From Margaritifera margaritifera (lineage: Eukaryota > Mollusca > Bivalvia > Unionida > Margaritiferidae): DNA of 64,000 bases. The stretch is taken from positions 682,001 to 746,000 of the forward strand of contig JAQPZY010001415.1 of assembly GCA_029931535.1 (NCBI GenBank), in the 5' to 3' direction. The notes beneath the pieces are model-generated. The model made no database searches and had not been told where the DNA came from. It worked only from the letters and a program-made list of their open reading frames with translations. Position 1 is the stretch's first letter, and each line of letters starts with the position of its first letter. Below, one piece after another: positions 23,932 through 36,800 of the stretch. A program made the position numbers and the translations under genes.

Positions 23932-24857
23932 TCAACAAACAGATGAGCTAGTACGACACCGATTTAAACTTTTAATTGTAGGTGCACCCATCTGGACCCT
24001 CATTGTGAGTGTTGAACCGAGACACAACTTGGACGGAGCCAATGGACCCCCTGGTAGTTGAAACATCACAGTTCCAACAGCAGCTATGCCATCATCTAAA
24101 GGTTCAATAGCGATGGGAATTGTTTCCACAGAGTTTACTTTCTGTACCGAGTGGTATACGGGGTCTGGCATACTTGGCAAGAGGTGAGTTCTTGGTGACC
24201 CCATGTGAGTCTTATTGTGTGGCTGTGTTGGTGGGGTCACTGAGGTGAAAGAGGAGTGTTCAATTAGTACTAAAACTTTTGCAAATGGTCTTGAAGCCAT
24301 ATGCTGCATTTCTCTTGCTCTTTGTTGTCGACTTCTCCTCGAGTCAAAGACTTGCTTCGTTTTCCAGAGCAATACACACATTGCAAGGAAAAGAAAAAAG
24401 CATGAAAAGAATACAGAAAAGAAAACAAACAGATCTATATGAGGTTGGTCCTGACGAAAGTATAAACTTCCGTAAGTTTCATTATGATCATCTGCTCCCC
24501 TGCTAACAAACACAATGTAAAATCGTGATGTTCGTAAATCAAGCTTCTCATTGGGCAAAGTGATGACCAAGCGATACTGCACATCCCTTATGACAAGGAT
24601 TGTTCCAGGAACAGATACGGTGATGAAAGTATTCATATCTCTGGCTTGAATTTCATTCAAATAATAGAATAAGCTAGAAGATGCATTTGTATCCCGCTTG
24701 TGAATTTCATGCTCAGCGCTCCGACGCTTGCGTTTTTTCACATCCAATATGTCTTCACTGTAAATGCTGCTGTCAAGTCTTGCAAAGTGAACCCCAGTCC
24801 TTTTATCAACATCCACTATAAATGTCATCTCACTTGGCGAAAAGTAAACATCTATCC
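23932..24857 (-). CDS. MEGF8: MEGF8 last exon: stem, transmembrane helix, cytoplasmic tail with MASRPFA
   Basis: It encodes the last 307 residues (about 721-1027) and TGA at 23932-23934. A beta-rich stem (IDVYFSPSEMTFIVDV, then VPGTILVIRDVQYRLVIT) is interrupted by the basic run KKRKRRS (24721-24738) and two sequons (NAS, NET). The transmembrane helix is at 24364-24432 (starting LFVFFSVFFSCFF), directly after FRQDQPHID. An Arg-rich juxtamembrane stretch precedes MASRPFA (24280-24300), the motif known to recruit MGRN1 in this family. The distal tail keeps EPLDDGIAAVGT, FQLPGGPLAP and LCLGS. The middle of the tail is Ser/Thr/Pro-rich and poorly conserved. The acceptor is TTTTGCAG, entering with two bases. 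Confidence 0.95.
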
Positions 24858-27800
24858 CTGCAAAACAAAAGATGATATTGACACAACATGTACAGTTGAT
24901 ATGTTATTGACATGAGTAACATGTACAATGGATATGATACTGACATGAGTAACATGAACAATGGATATGATACTGACATGAGTAACATGGACAATGGATA
25001 TAATATTGACACGAATAACACGTACAATGGATATGATAGTGACATGAGTAACATGTACAATGGATATGATAGTGACATGAGTAACATGTACAATGGATAT
25101 GAGAGTGACATGAGTAACATGTACAATGGATATGATAGTGACATGAGTAACATGTACAATGGATATGATAGTGATATGAGTAACATGTACAATGGATATG
25201 ATAGTGACACGAGTAACATGTACAATGGATATGATAGTCATATTGTTGTGAGGTTACAATCTGCATCAGGTGGAAGAAACAGATTTGGAAAGAATAACTA
25301 TGGTGCATGACACTTCATCAATGTGGTACTTGTCTTAAATTCACTTTGTACCTAAAACATTTCATCTACAAGAATTTGTATCAATATGATGAAGAGTTTC
25401 TGTTAACAGCAAAAGTAAACAGTACAAAAACCAATGTGAAGTCATTATCTTGAAAGAGTTTACCTCCTTTTGTGACATCTATAGTGATTCTAATGTCCAC
25501 ATTAACGTATTTTGGTTGAACAGCAAAAAAGACAGTCCGCCCCTGCTGAAGTGGACCTGGGTTCTGGGAACACTCTGTCTGCGTGGTCGGATCAAAACAA
25601 TACTCTCGATTAACACTCATCTGACGGTAACACTGGTGTCCTTTTGTTGGATTTCCCAGGAAATATTCTTTGCAAGCAGAGCACTGTAATAAATAAATTA
25701 AATTTTCTAACAATTGTTCTGTGGAACCAGGAGCTTCATCTGCATTTGTGTGTTGATGGGGTTTTTTTTAATTTAAATTTCTCTACTGGTAGCCTTATTT
25801 CCCCACCAATATCCTCACTAATATGATCTCATCTGTGGGTCTCTTGCACCCCATTCAGGCCTTGGCTTGAATTAAATGGATAGTAAATTTTGGGCTTCAA
25901 CAAATCTCTAGACATATTTGAGAAGCATGCAACAACTCTGCATAGTCATGTGGTTTTTGGCATGTTGTGACAATGGATTTCATAATTAACTGAAATTACC
26001 TATTTATTCAGAGTTGCTAATTGACAATGGAATATAACCTTGTCACTGCCCTTGTACACAAGAAAGGTCACAACTATGATGTATCTGAACAAAGATTACA
26101 ATTGCCATGTAACCTCTCACTCCACTGCCAACATAACACACCATAACAGCGACAAAGAAATATTGCTCTGAATACATACAATCTTATGTAATGACACAAT
26201 GTAATTGTTTTATCCATCTCTCACATACACACACTCACACATTCACTTTTAACAACAAAAGTGTTTTGGAGTTTTTTAACATATCAAATTTGAAGTCTGA
26301 CTGCCAAATTTCTTTGACTGCATTGTTAATTCAGCGATGAATGTGAATATAATATCAGTCCATACAATTAGCCTTTAATTGTTCTATAACATGCAATAAG
26401 TAAGAGCTTAACTTGTGCTTGGATTATCATTGGATTATCATTTTGAATAATTAATTAAAGACCAAAGAGAACAGCAAACAAGAAGCTTACCACATCTACT
26501 GCTAGTCACCTGTATATGACATCAATTATTGTCAATGCCTTGGGCATTTGCATTACGATTTGTTGGTTTTGAGGTTTATTGTCATTTTAATGAGGCTTAC
26601 CTTTGAGGAGGTATTACCTTTTTTTGTATTGTAAGGACTTCGAACAATAAAATGATGACATTTTTTGATGTATGCAAAAAAGAGTCTGTCCAATTTTTGT
26701 TATGTCAATTTTACTCAAATTTCTCAATATTTTACTCAAAATTTTTAATTTTGGGAGATACAAATTAACTACTTTCGATTCGGAGAGTGCTGCTTTGGAG
26801 TAGGGCCAGAATCAGAATAATCACATAAGGCTATTTACTTCATAAACATGAAATAGTAACAATGAAAGTAGAAAATGGGAAAATGCGTGATACATTTCAA
26901 TGAACATAACTGGGTTTGTTTGGTTTGGTACAGTGTTTTACAGCATTGTTACACAAGTGTGGTTATTTAGTGCCGAGGCAAATGGAGTAAAGTGCCTTGC
27001 CCAAAGATGCACCATCGTATCTCACCCAGACTGATACAATGGTAGAATTTGAACCCGCATCCTTTCATTCAGGAGTTCAGCACACTAACCACTGAAATGT
27101 AATGAATCCTGTCTTCATTAGTCATCTCTTATTACATCAAGTCTATTCTACATCCCCAAGCCTGGAAGGGGTAAAAAAACAAGGACCTATATGTATCTTA
27201 ACAACATATACATCAAGTCTATTCTACCTCCCTGTGCCTGGAAGGGGTAAAAAAACAAGGACCTATGTATATTAACAATATATACATCAAGTCTATTCTA
27301 CCTCCCTGTGCCTGGAAGGGGTAAAAAAACAAGGACCTATGTATATTAAAAATATATACATCAAGTCCATTCTACCTCCCTGTGCCTGGAAGGGGTAAAA
27401 AAACAAGGACCTATGTATATTAACAATATATACATCAAGTCTATTCTACCTCCCTGTGCCTGGAAGGGGTAAAAAAAACAAGGACCTATGTATATTAACA
27501 ATATATACATCAAGTCTATTCTACCTCCCTGTGCCTGGAAGGGGTAAAAAAAACAAGGACCTATGTATATTAACAATATATACATCAAGTCTATTCTACC
27601 TCCCTGTGCCTGGAAGGGGTAAAATTACAACGACCTATATATTTTAACAATATATACATCAGGTCTATTCTACCTCCCTGTGCCTGGAAGGGGTAAAAAA
27701 CAAGGACCTATGTATATTAAACAGGGTTCTACCAAACACTATGTCTCAAATGCAAACAGTGTTATAAAATGTTATATGGCTTTCAAAACCTTGACCAAAA

Positions 27801-30800
27801 CCCTTTACATTTTTGACACCAATGCCATGACTGCATCTGTCATCTTGGTATCTGCTACCACAGTTCAGACAAAAACCTTGACCCAAACCCTTAACACTAT
27901 CGACACCATTGCTACAGCTGCCACTGTCATCCTGCTATCTGCTACCACAGTTCCAACAAAAAACCTTGACCTAAACCCTTAACATTGTTGACACCAATGC
28001 CATGACTGCCACTGTCATCTTGCTATCTGCTACCACAATGAGAACATTATATATGATAACATGTTTTTGACAGTTCAGTCAAAATCTTGTTATCAGATAT
28101 AATGCACTCATTAAACTGTGTCCTTATTTAACTGTCTATTAAGCAGATGAAAAGGAAACAGTGTCCTCATTAAACTGTCTATCAGCAGATGAAAAGGAGT
28201 GTCCTCATTAAACTGTCTATTAAGCAGATGAAAAGGAAACAGCGCCCTCATTATACTATCAGCAGATGAAAAGGAAACACTGTATGCATTAAAGTGTTTA
28301 TTAGCAGATAAAAAAGAAATAGTGTCCTTATTAAACTGTCTATTAAGCAAATGAAAAGAAAATACTGTCCTCATTAAACTGTTGATTAGCAGATGAAAAG
28401 GAAACTGTTTCCTCATTAAACTGTCTATTAGGCAGTTGAAAAGGAAACACTGTGTCCTCATTAAACTATTAGTAAGTGAACAGTAAGCATCAGTTTACAT
28501 TTAACTTTCATTTTAAATTTTATTTCCAATGTTCAATCATATTTCTTGATATTCATCATACCAAGTTTCAACATCTCTAGTCTGTTTGTAACATTTAAAC
28601 TAAAATATAATGTATAGGGTATTATTCTCTTTTTCCAACAATTATCTTTCATGCTTAAGATATGTAATTATGGTATGTATATTGTTTCGAAAAAAACACA
28701 TTATTCCAGTATTTCTTGTGACCTCTTGTGTACATTTCTGTAAATAAATGCTTCTCTATTTGACTAATTCGTTTTTAAATTGAAACATGCTGAGACATGA
28801 TTCCTTTCCTATATTTATTTTCATGGTTATTTCAATTATCAATAACTCATTTACCTGTAGTCGGTAACAAGGTATTTCTTCCTTGTTTTCCCTCTTTCCA
28901 CATCTGCTCTCTGTGTTATTTTGACAGAGGCAATTAACTCCATCAATGTCACATGTATCACTATGTCCATTACACATACACCTAAAATGAAAGTAGAATG
29001 TCAATTTCAGAATTTGTTTACATCGTTGGTTCAGAAAAATGTTTGATATCCCTTTGGACATTCAATTTTCTGGCATCGAAGAGAGGGTGCGCTAGCATGA
29101 CCATATAAAACTTTTCACCAACTGTTTGGACATATATAGTTACAAGCATTTCAATCCATAATGAAACTAAAACATTACTGATGCACAAAAGGCAAATGTA
29201 ATCTTACATTGTAAGAAAAAAAAATGATTTCCTCAAAATTAGATTTTGTTATATTTTAAAGACCTCTATTTCAAGTGAGGCTTTTACCTTTTTATGTTAA
29301 CAAAAACTATTCTGATCCCTAGTTGACTCTGATCAGTTGGTAATAGAAGATCTACAAGCAAAAGCCATTGAAGACTTTATATCTTTTCTCTATTGATGTC
29401 TAAGCAATTTCCATAACAAGCTTAAAAGTCCTTATGCTAACTGAGCTCATTTTGGATTGGTAACTGTAGATTAGAAGAAAATGCAATTCAAATTAGTGTT
29501 GTCATAACTTCATCTGCTAAGTCTGACACTTTGTTAAACGTAGTAACAAGAGTGTTGCTTTTTGCCACATTTTCAGCTTTTGAGGAATGAACATGTTCAT
29601 TACATACTGTATGGTTTCCAAGGGCTTTCTTTGAAAATCTGAAACATCTGGACTTTCAAAATTCTTCTTCTGCTTGTGCTTGGACATAACTTGCAAAATA
29701 AATCACATTCAATGTTTGTTGTAACTCAGTCATGATAACCAGTCCAAGCATTTTGCAATTAAACCTTCTTGCCTTCTTCAAAATTTTCATCCCGATCAAC
29801 TTTTTCTCTTATTCATAATGGTTAATGCCGGTCATGAATATTTACAATCTATGATAACCCAGTAAAAATGATTGTGCTGTGTCTTTCCTTTGATCGTCTT
29901 AATTATCAATTACTTAATCAGTGGATTTATGCAACACACTTATTTGATTGGCTGTTGGAAAGGTGCTTTGTTTGCTTGACTGATTTCACTTTCCTATTGT
30001 TCTCTGTGTCATTACTTTTATTTGAAACAAAGTTGCAGTGGTATTTATTGTTATAGCAGTGCCACAATGTAAAGTGGTGATTCTGTTTGACACTTGACAG
30101 TATGCATAACAGTATAGATTGAATCACTCGGGCACAGTAGTGTATACCTTGATCTGCTTTGTTGGTGGAAGCGCAAAGCCAGGATTAGGTAGCAAATTAT
30201 TACCGATGCTCAAGGCAATTTGACACCTGTCATGCAAAGATTTGCCATTCCATGCTAGTTTTTTCAGAGTAAAGGAGTTCGAAATTATTATATTTTATAG
30301 CTGAAAAGTTAAATATAAAAAGAATAAGATTTACAGTCATAACTAATAATATCAAACAGGAGTATTTTGTAGTCGGTCAAAATAGTGTTACTGCCAGACA
30401 TGTTCAGCATATATATGGGTTTCTGGAGGCCTGGTCTACATCTACATCGGTCATTGTATCATCAATAACAGTCATTTGGACACAGGGTTTTGGAAAAGTC
30501 ATCATTGGCTTCACTGATTAACAATATGTTTGGTTTATCATCCTTCACCTAAAAATTCCGGACATTAAAAAAATAATTCCTTTTCTCTCCGTCTAAATAA
30601 TTTGTGTACTAATAAAAATTATCAACTTTCCCAAATATTTTGTCTGGAAAATTAATATCTTTATTGTCAGGATTGTGTATCAATGTGCCTAGCAAGTTCA
30701 ATGTTGGTTGCAAGTGGTCTAGTTAGGTAAACTAGATTGCATTACATCCTTGCTTGACAATAAAGAACACCTGAAGCGTTTTCTTTTACAAATAAAGAAT

Positions 30801-33800
30801 TCTGGTTGAATTTCTGGTGTTTGGTTTTCTTTTTTTTTTATAAAACTGCAACAGTCTGTTTACTGTGTACATGTACAGCTACTGGTAATAAGTCTCACTT
30901 GTTTATAAACATGACCCACTTCTAATATCGATATTGTTTCATAATGTAAAATTGTCTTTGACAACAGAATGTGTCAACAAAAAAATATACGTCTATTCAT
31001 AATATCTTACCTCTTGAAAATAGGAGAGATAATATATATCTTTTTTTTTTAAATGTTAGAAGCAATCTCAACACAAAAACTCCATACTTGTTGATGATTG
31101 CCCTAAATACATAATGGAGTCAAATCACTTAGATTGGTTCACAAATTTTAATTGCGGAATAACATTATTTGTACTCTGAATAAAGGTCTGAAGACTGAAC
31201 TGAAGTTATGAAGGGTAAATATGCCACTGAATAAAACCAATACTACAAGAACTTGTGAAACTCGAGATGTTGACCGCTTATCACAAACAAATGTAAACCC
31301 AGCTTAGTAAACTGGGAAAGCAAAGATAATAACCCACACATTTAAACACTTTACATCCAACAAATTAGCGAGAACAGGAACTGATGTGCATGACTGCGTT
31401 GTCTCTCTGTATATGCTCTTCAGAAGTAAATATAAAAGACGCAAGCAAACTCAAGTCAGCTTGATGTAATGCTGATGATGTCTGACTCTACTGTTATCAA
31501 AGTGATTCCTTAATTCTACCAACTCTCTCAAGATAAAAGGTTATTTTTCCTTTATCATTACCTTTAATAAGTGCACTGCTCACTTTGTTTAATGAACTGC
31601 TTGATGATGAGTTGTGGTGCATGTCAGCTGTTTTTTTTGCTACCTACTGACCTTCAGTTAATCCACATATAATAAGGATAATCAAAGCAGTTTCACGACT
31701 AGATGGTTGTCTACTTAATCAGTAGTTTTTCAGTATAGGTAAAGCATTCCTCAGTTTACATTCCAACTTGAATTTTTTAAATTATTTTTGTCAGCTTTAA
31801 AAACAACAAAACTTCCTTCATGTCTAGAATTTTTGTACTGTTTAAAATTATTAAAAATTTTGAAAATATGGTGTCTCGAGAATTGTCGAGTCCAGTTAAT
31901 TAGGTTAATTACACTAGTTATGAACTGACCTGTAACATGCATGTATAGTAAGTAATTATTGATGAAGAAAAAATAAATCAATATTTTTTTCTTTTTTTTT
32001 GTAATATCCAGTTAAATCTGCATTATGTGTCACCTCCATTAAGCAACCACCTGTCTTAAACAGACACATTTTGAAAGTCTCTAAAACAACAATTTAGAAG
32101 ACATGAATCTGTATTAAGAGGCCACTTGCCTAAAGTGACCAATGTTTCCTTCCCTGAGGTGGTTGCTTAACGCAGGTTGTCTGTACATGTAGCTAATGAA
32201 GTACTTGCTCTACATATGGCTTTAAAACCATTTCTTCTGTTCCATTCTTTGTTGAAATTGTTTTCATCTTGTTTTTTTTAATTATTTATCAGTAGAAATA
32301 AAATAATCATTCACTAATGTTTTACAGCATGAACTAGTTCTTTACATCATAGAACTACTATGACCTTTATGCTTGGACAGCTAAAGTACATCATAGAACT
32401 ACTATGACCTTTATGCTTGGACAGCTAAAGTACATCATAGAACTACTATGACCTTTATGCTTGGACAGCTAAAGTACATCATAGAACTACTATGACCTTT
32501 ATGCTTGGACAGCTAAAGTACATCATAGAACTACTATGACCTTTATGCTTGGACAGCTAAAGTACATCATAGAACTACTATGACCTTTATGCTTGGACAG
32601 CTAAAGTACATCATAGAACTACTATGACCTTTATGCTTGGACAGCTAAAGTACATCACAGAACTACTATGACCTTGGACAGCTAAATAAATTTTAAAGTC
32701 AGAAAGAGCCTGTGGCAGGACAACTCAATATCAAAAATAGGTCACTATATCACTGCTATATGTTACAGTACTTGTACAGTCAAACATACCTATATTATGG
32801 CAATTCTTAATGCTCACAGAAATTGGACTTTTTATGAGAAGAGTGACCATACTATGTAAATTAATGCACAATTTAACCAACAGTTGGGACTTATTTTACC
32901 TACCGTTATTACCTACCATACAAAAAACTATAAGGCTGCTATGTAAAGGACCTGTGTAGTGGGTCCAACTCTAAATTCTAATTCTTACTTATTACAGGGA
33001 TCTGTTGTCTTGGTTAGGCGGAAATACCCATGCTCACACTCTTGGCACTGTTTGCCCTTGGTGTGATGCTGACAGTTGAAACATACGGCATTGTTTTCTT
33101 CAGGACCCTTGGGCTCAACAAGACTCAACTGAAATGTACATGTTCAACTATTACAATTCAATCCAACTACAGACAGAGTAATATTATGTAGTGGCTGGTC
33201 CTGTTTCTGGTGGGTGGAGCTATTAAGTTTTCTTGGATCCTATCAATAATTCTGTCTTAAATGCTACAATGAAAGAATTTACTGTAAGTAACCTAAGACA
33301 ACTATTATTGTACTATTTATAATACAATTTAGTACAAATATGCAAATAGTGGTTCAGTTGAATACAATTTAGTACAAATATGCAAATAGTGGTTCAGTTG
33401 AATACAATTTAGTACAAATATGCAAATAGTGGTTCAGTTGAATACAATTTAGTACAAATATGCAAATAGTGGTTCAGTTGAATACAATTTAGTACAAATA
33501 TGCAAATAGTGGTACAGATGAATACAATTTAGTACAAATATGCAAATAGTGGTTCAGTTGAATACAATTTAGTACAAATATGCAAATAGTGGTACAGATG
33601 AATACAATTTAGTACAAATATGCAAATAGTGGTACAGATGAATACAATTTAGTACAAATATGCAAATAGTGGTACAGATGAATTATTATTTTTATTAGTA
33701 AAATAAATGGATCTAAAAGTTTAAGTACAAAGTATATCACCCATGCAAAACTAGAAATTCCATAAAACACAGTTGCTCCACCAATATAATGCAATTTAAT

Positions 33801-36800
33801 AGTATAGTTATAAGTCAAACAGGGGCCACAACTCTGTAAAATTTGGAAAATGGTGACAATCAAATTACCTAGGTTTTCTTAATGTAAAGCCTCATATCAA
33901 ATTTGGTTTCAATCCATGAAGTCCTTCAAAATTACTGAGCAGAAATGAAATCCATGACAGATGCGATATAACTTGTCATAACGTGACAGGATAGACAGAC
34001 ATTACTAACACTCTATGCCCTCTTCATAGATATGGCAGTGATAACATCTGATAAAACTGAGACAGAATTGACTTAACTTGACATGACGTGACGGGATGGA
34101 TAGACGTTGGTAACACTATATGCCCTATCCATAGATATGGCAGTAGTAATGTGAAAAAACTGGGTCAGAAGTGACATAACTTGACATGATGTGATGGGAC
34201 AGACAGACAATTGGTAACACTATATGCCCTCTCCACAGATATGGCAGTGATAACATATGATAAAACTAGGAGAGATGGGACATAAACTGACATGACATGA
34301 CTAGATGGACAGACGTGTAACACTATATGCCTAATCATAGTTACGGTAGTGATGACATATAAAAGATCTGGGACAGAAGGGACACAATGTGACAGGATAG
34401 ACAGACATGGATAACACTATATGCCCTCTCCATAGATATGGCAATGATAACACAGGATAAACTAGGACAGAAGGGACATAACTTGACATGATGTGATGGG
34501 ATAGACAGACATGGATAACAATGCATGTCCTCTTCATTGATATTGCAGTGATAACATATGATAAAACTGGGACAGAAGTGATGTCAATGGACTGACAGTT
34601 TATAAACTAATGAGACTATGCACACCACAAATGACTAAAGATGGAGGGGGGTCTATTTTTCTAACATTTATGGCCTGAGTAAAATTAATTTCACATTAAT
34701 CTCATGTGACTGTGAACTGGTATGTTGTATTTGTAACCGTAAGATGTCTAATCAACAGGAAATATTCCAAGGAAGTTGAAACAGCTTAATGAACAAAGAA
34801 AATTTGTAGATCTAGAAATCTACTAAGGTCATAACAACTACCTGACCTGTAAGACTCACCTCAGCCAAAAATTCATTTGTCTTGGTGTAGTTGTATTTTT
34901 CCAGTAAATGTTGAATAAGAGGCCATTTATCATTGCTCCATGCAAAACAGAAGTCTGTGTGGTTGTTACAGTACTCAGTACAGGATTTGCAGGGAATGGG
35001 AATGCTGTTGGATGGATTTCCTACAAACAAGGGTTTGCATTCCTGACAGTGTGAGCCCTAGGAGGAGAAAGAAAAAAATGCAAGTAATATCTGCATCACT
35101 TTTTGCAATCAGAAAAAATTTATAGAACTCAAACATGATCCCTTTTTAAATCTAAAGTGGTAACAAAAAATATCTTTGATATTTAAGAATAATTTTATTC
35201 TGAAATATTCTCTCGAGCATTGATGGCAAAAAAAGCTAACTTTTAAATTTATAATTGTTTTCAATTGTAAACAATGCTTGCACTTGAAAAAATCTGTAAA
35301 AGCCTGAACCCAAGTCCAATCATATTTGTAAACTGCTGAAACTCTTTAAACATCTGTATAAGGTGGACTATTAATTTTTTTATTATGAATAAAAGTCAAG
35401 AAAATAACATAATAGATGTATGGACCATCCAGGCAAAGAAATCTTAGATAAATTATATGCAATGACTAATAGCTAAGCTGAAAAAGGACATTTTTTTCAT
35501 AAACTATGTTTCTCGGAGAATACCTAATCACATTAATGCCAGGAATTAACTTCTGCTATCTCTTGAATTATTTCCGGTCTATAGATCATATAGATGCTAA
35601 AAACAGTATCTATGAGAAATAACTCTTTCAAGATACCATTATAATTGTCTTCCTTTGTCAACAAACGTAATGACAATCCAAGAATAAATGTAACTTTTTC
35701 AAAATTTTGTGAGTTTTCAAGGCAAGCCCTAAAATTCAAGAATTGTTCAAAGTTATATGAACAATGGATAGCTTAATTGTAAGCTTAATTGCAATGAGAT
35801 CGAGTATTCTCTGATAAACATAATTTACAAGAAAAATGTTCTTTCTCCATTGAATACATACCTGATCACATTAACATTAGGAGAATAGGTAAGAGGAGGA
35901 AATGCATGAGTTACCATAGTAACAACCAAACTCTATCATGGTTATCCTTCTTATGACATGAATCACCATGTGAAGGATAAAACCAATCTCCAGGCAGCAC
36001 ATCCAACTAATGACATGGAAACTGTGAGGTTCTGCACAAAAGACAGCCAGAAACAAAGTGGCATTTCCTTACCAAAGAAAATTTAGAGACAAACCCAGCA
36101 CAAATTATAAATCCAATGCCCATGATGAGGCTGTGCTGTCATTAACAGCAAAAATTATAAATCCAATGTTCATGACAAGGCTGTGCTGTCATTAACAGCA
36201 AAAATTATAAATCCAATGCCCACGATGAGGTTGTGCTGTCATTAACAGCAAAAATTATAAATCCAATGCCCACGATGAGGTTGTGCTGTCATTAACAGCA
36301 AAAATTATAAATCCAATGCCCACGATGAGGCTGTGCTGTCATTAACAGCAAAAACTATAAATCCAATGCCCACGATGAGGCTGTGCTGTCATTAACAGCA
36401 AAAATTATAAATCCAATGCCCATGATGAGGCTGTGCTGTCATTAACAGCAAAAATTATAAATCCAATGCCCACGATGAGGCTGTGCTGTCATTAACAGCA
36501 AAAATTATAAATCCAATGCCCACGATGAAGCTTTGCTGTCATTAACAGCAAAAATTATAAATCCAATGCCCACGATGAGTCTGTGCTGTCATTAACAGCA
36601 AAAATTATAAATCCAATGCCCATGATGAGGCTGTGCTGTTAATAAAAGGGTCTGGTCATCATATGGGCAGCTGATAGTGGACCCACCAGAGTCATTTCCC
36701 TTCTCTCCGATGCTAAATCACAAAGATTGAAGCTTGGGAAAGTCAACTGCACATGCTAGCTAACTGCTTCGAGTGTCTCAAATCAAAATTTTGCATACAA

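Larger units (their letters stand above)
25684..28854 (-). other. MEGF8: MEGF8 intron (3.2 kb)
   Basis: It holds three minisatellites (27130-27715, 27775-28045 and 28105-28475) and a tRNA-derived SINE (26912-27100). The stretch 25690-26910 is AT-rich unique sequence with nothing recognisable. Confidence 0.8.
28982..32988 (-). other. MEGF8: MEGF8 intron (4.0 kb)
   Basis: The stretch 28982-31990 is the longest unique region of the gene here. It is AT-rich, with no array and no ORF that resembles a known protein. A MITE-like element (32005-32200) and a 44-bp minisatellite (32342-32686) lie near its high end. Confidence 0.8.
33129..34859 (-). other. MEGF8: MEGF8 intron (1.73 kb)
   Basis: It contains nine exact-length copies of a 40-bp unit (33321-33680) and a degenerate field of about 110-bp units (33990-34600). 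The rest is AT-rich unique sequence. Confidence 0.8.

Noticed and set aside
24830..25310. Four ORFs of about 130 codons on both strands next to the last MEGF8 exon
   Set aside because: They are open frames of the 33-bp intronic minisatellite.
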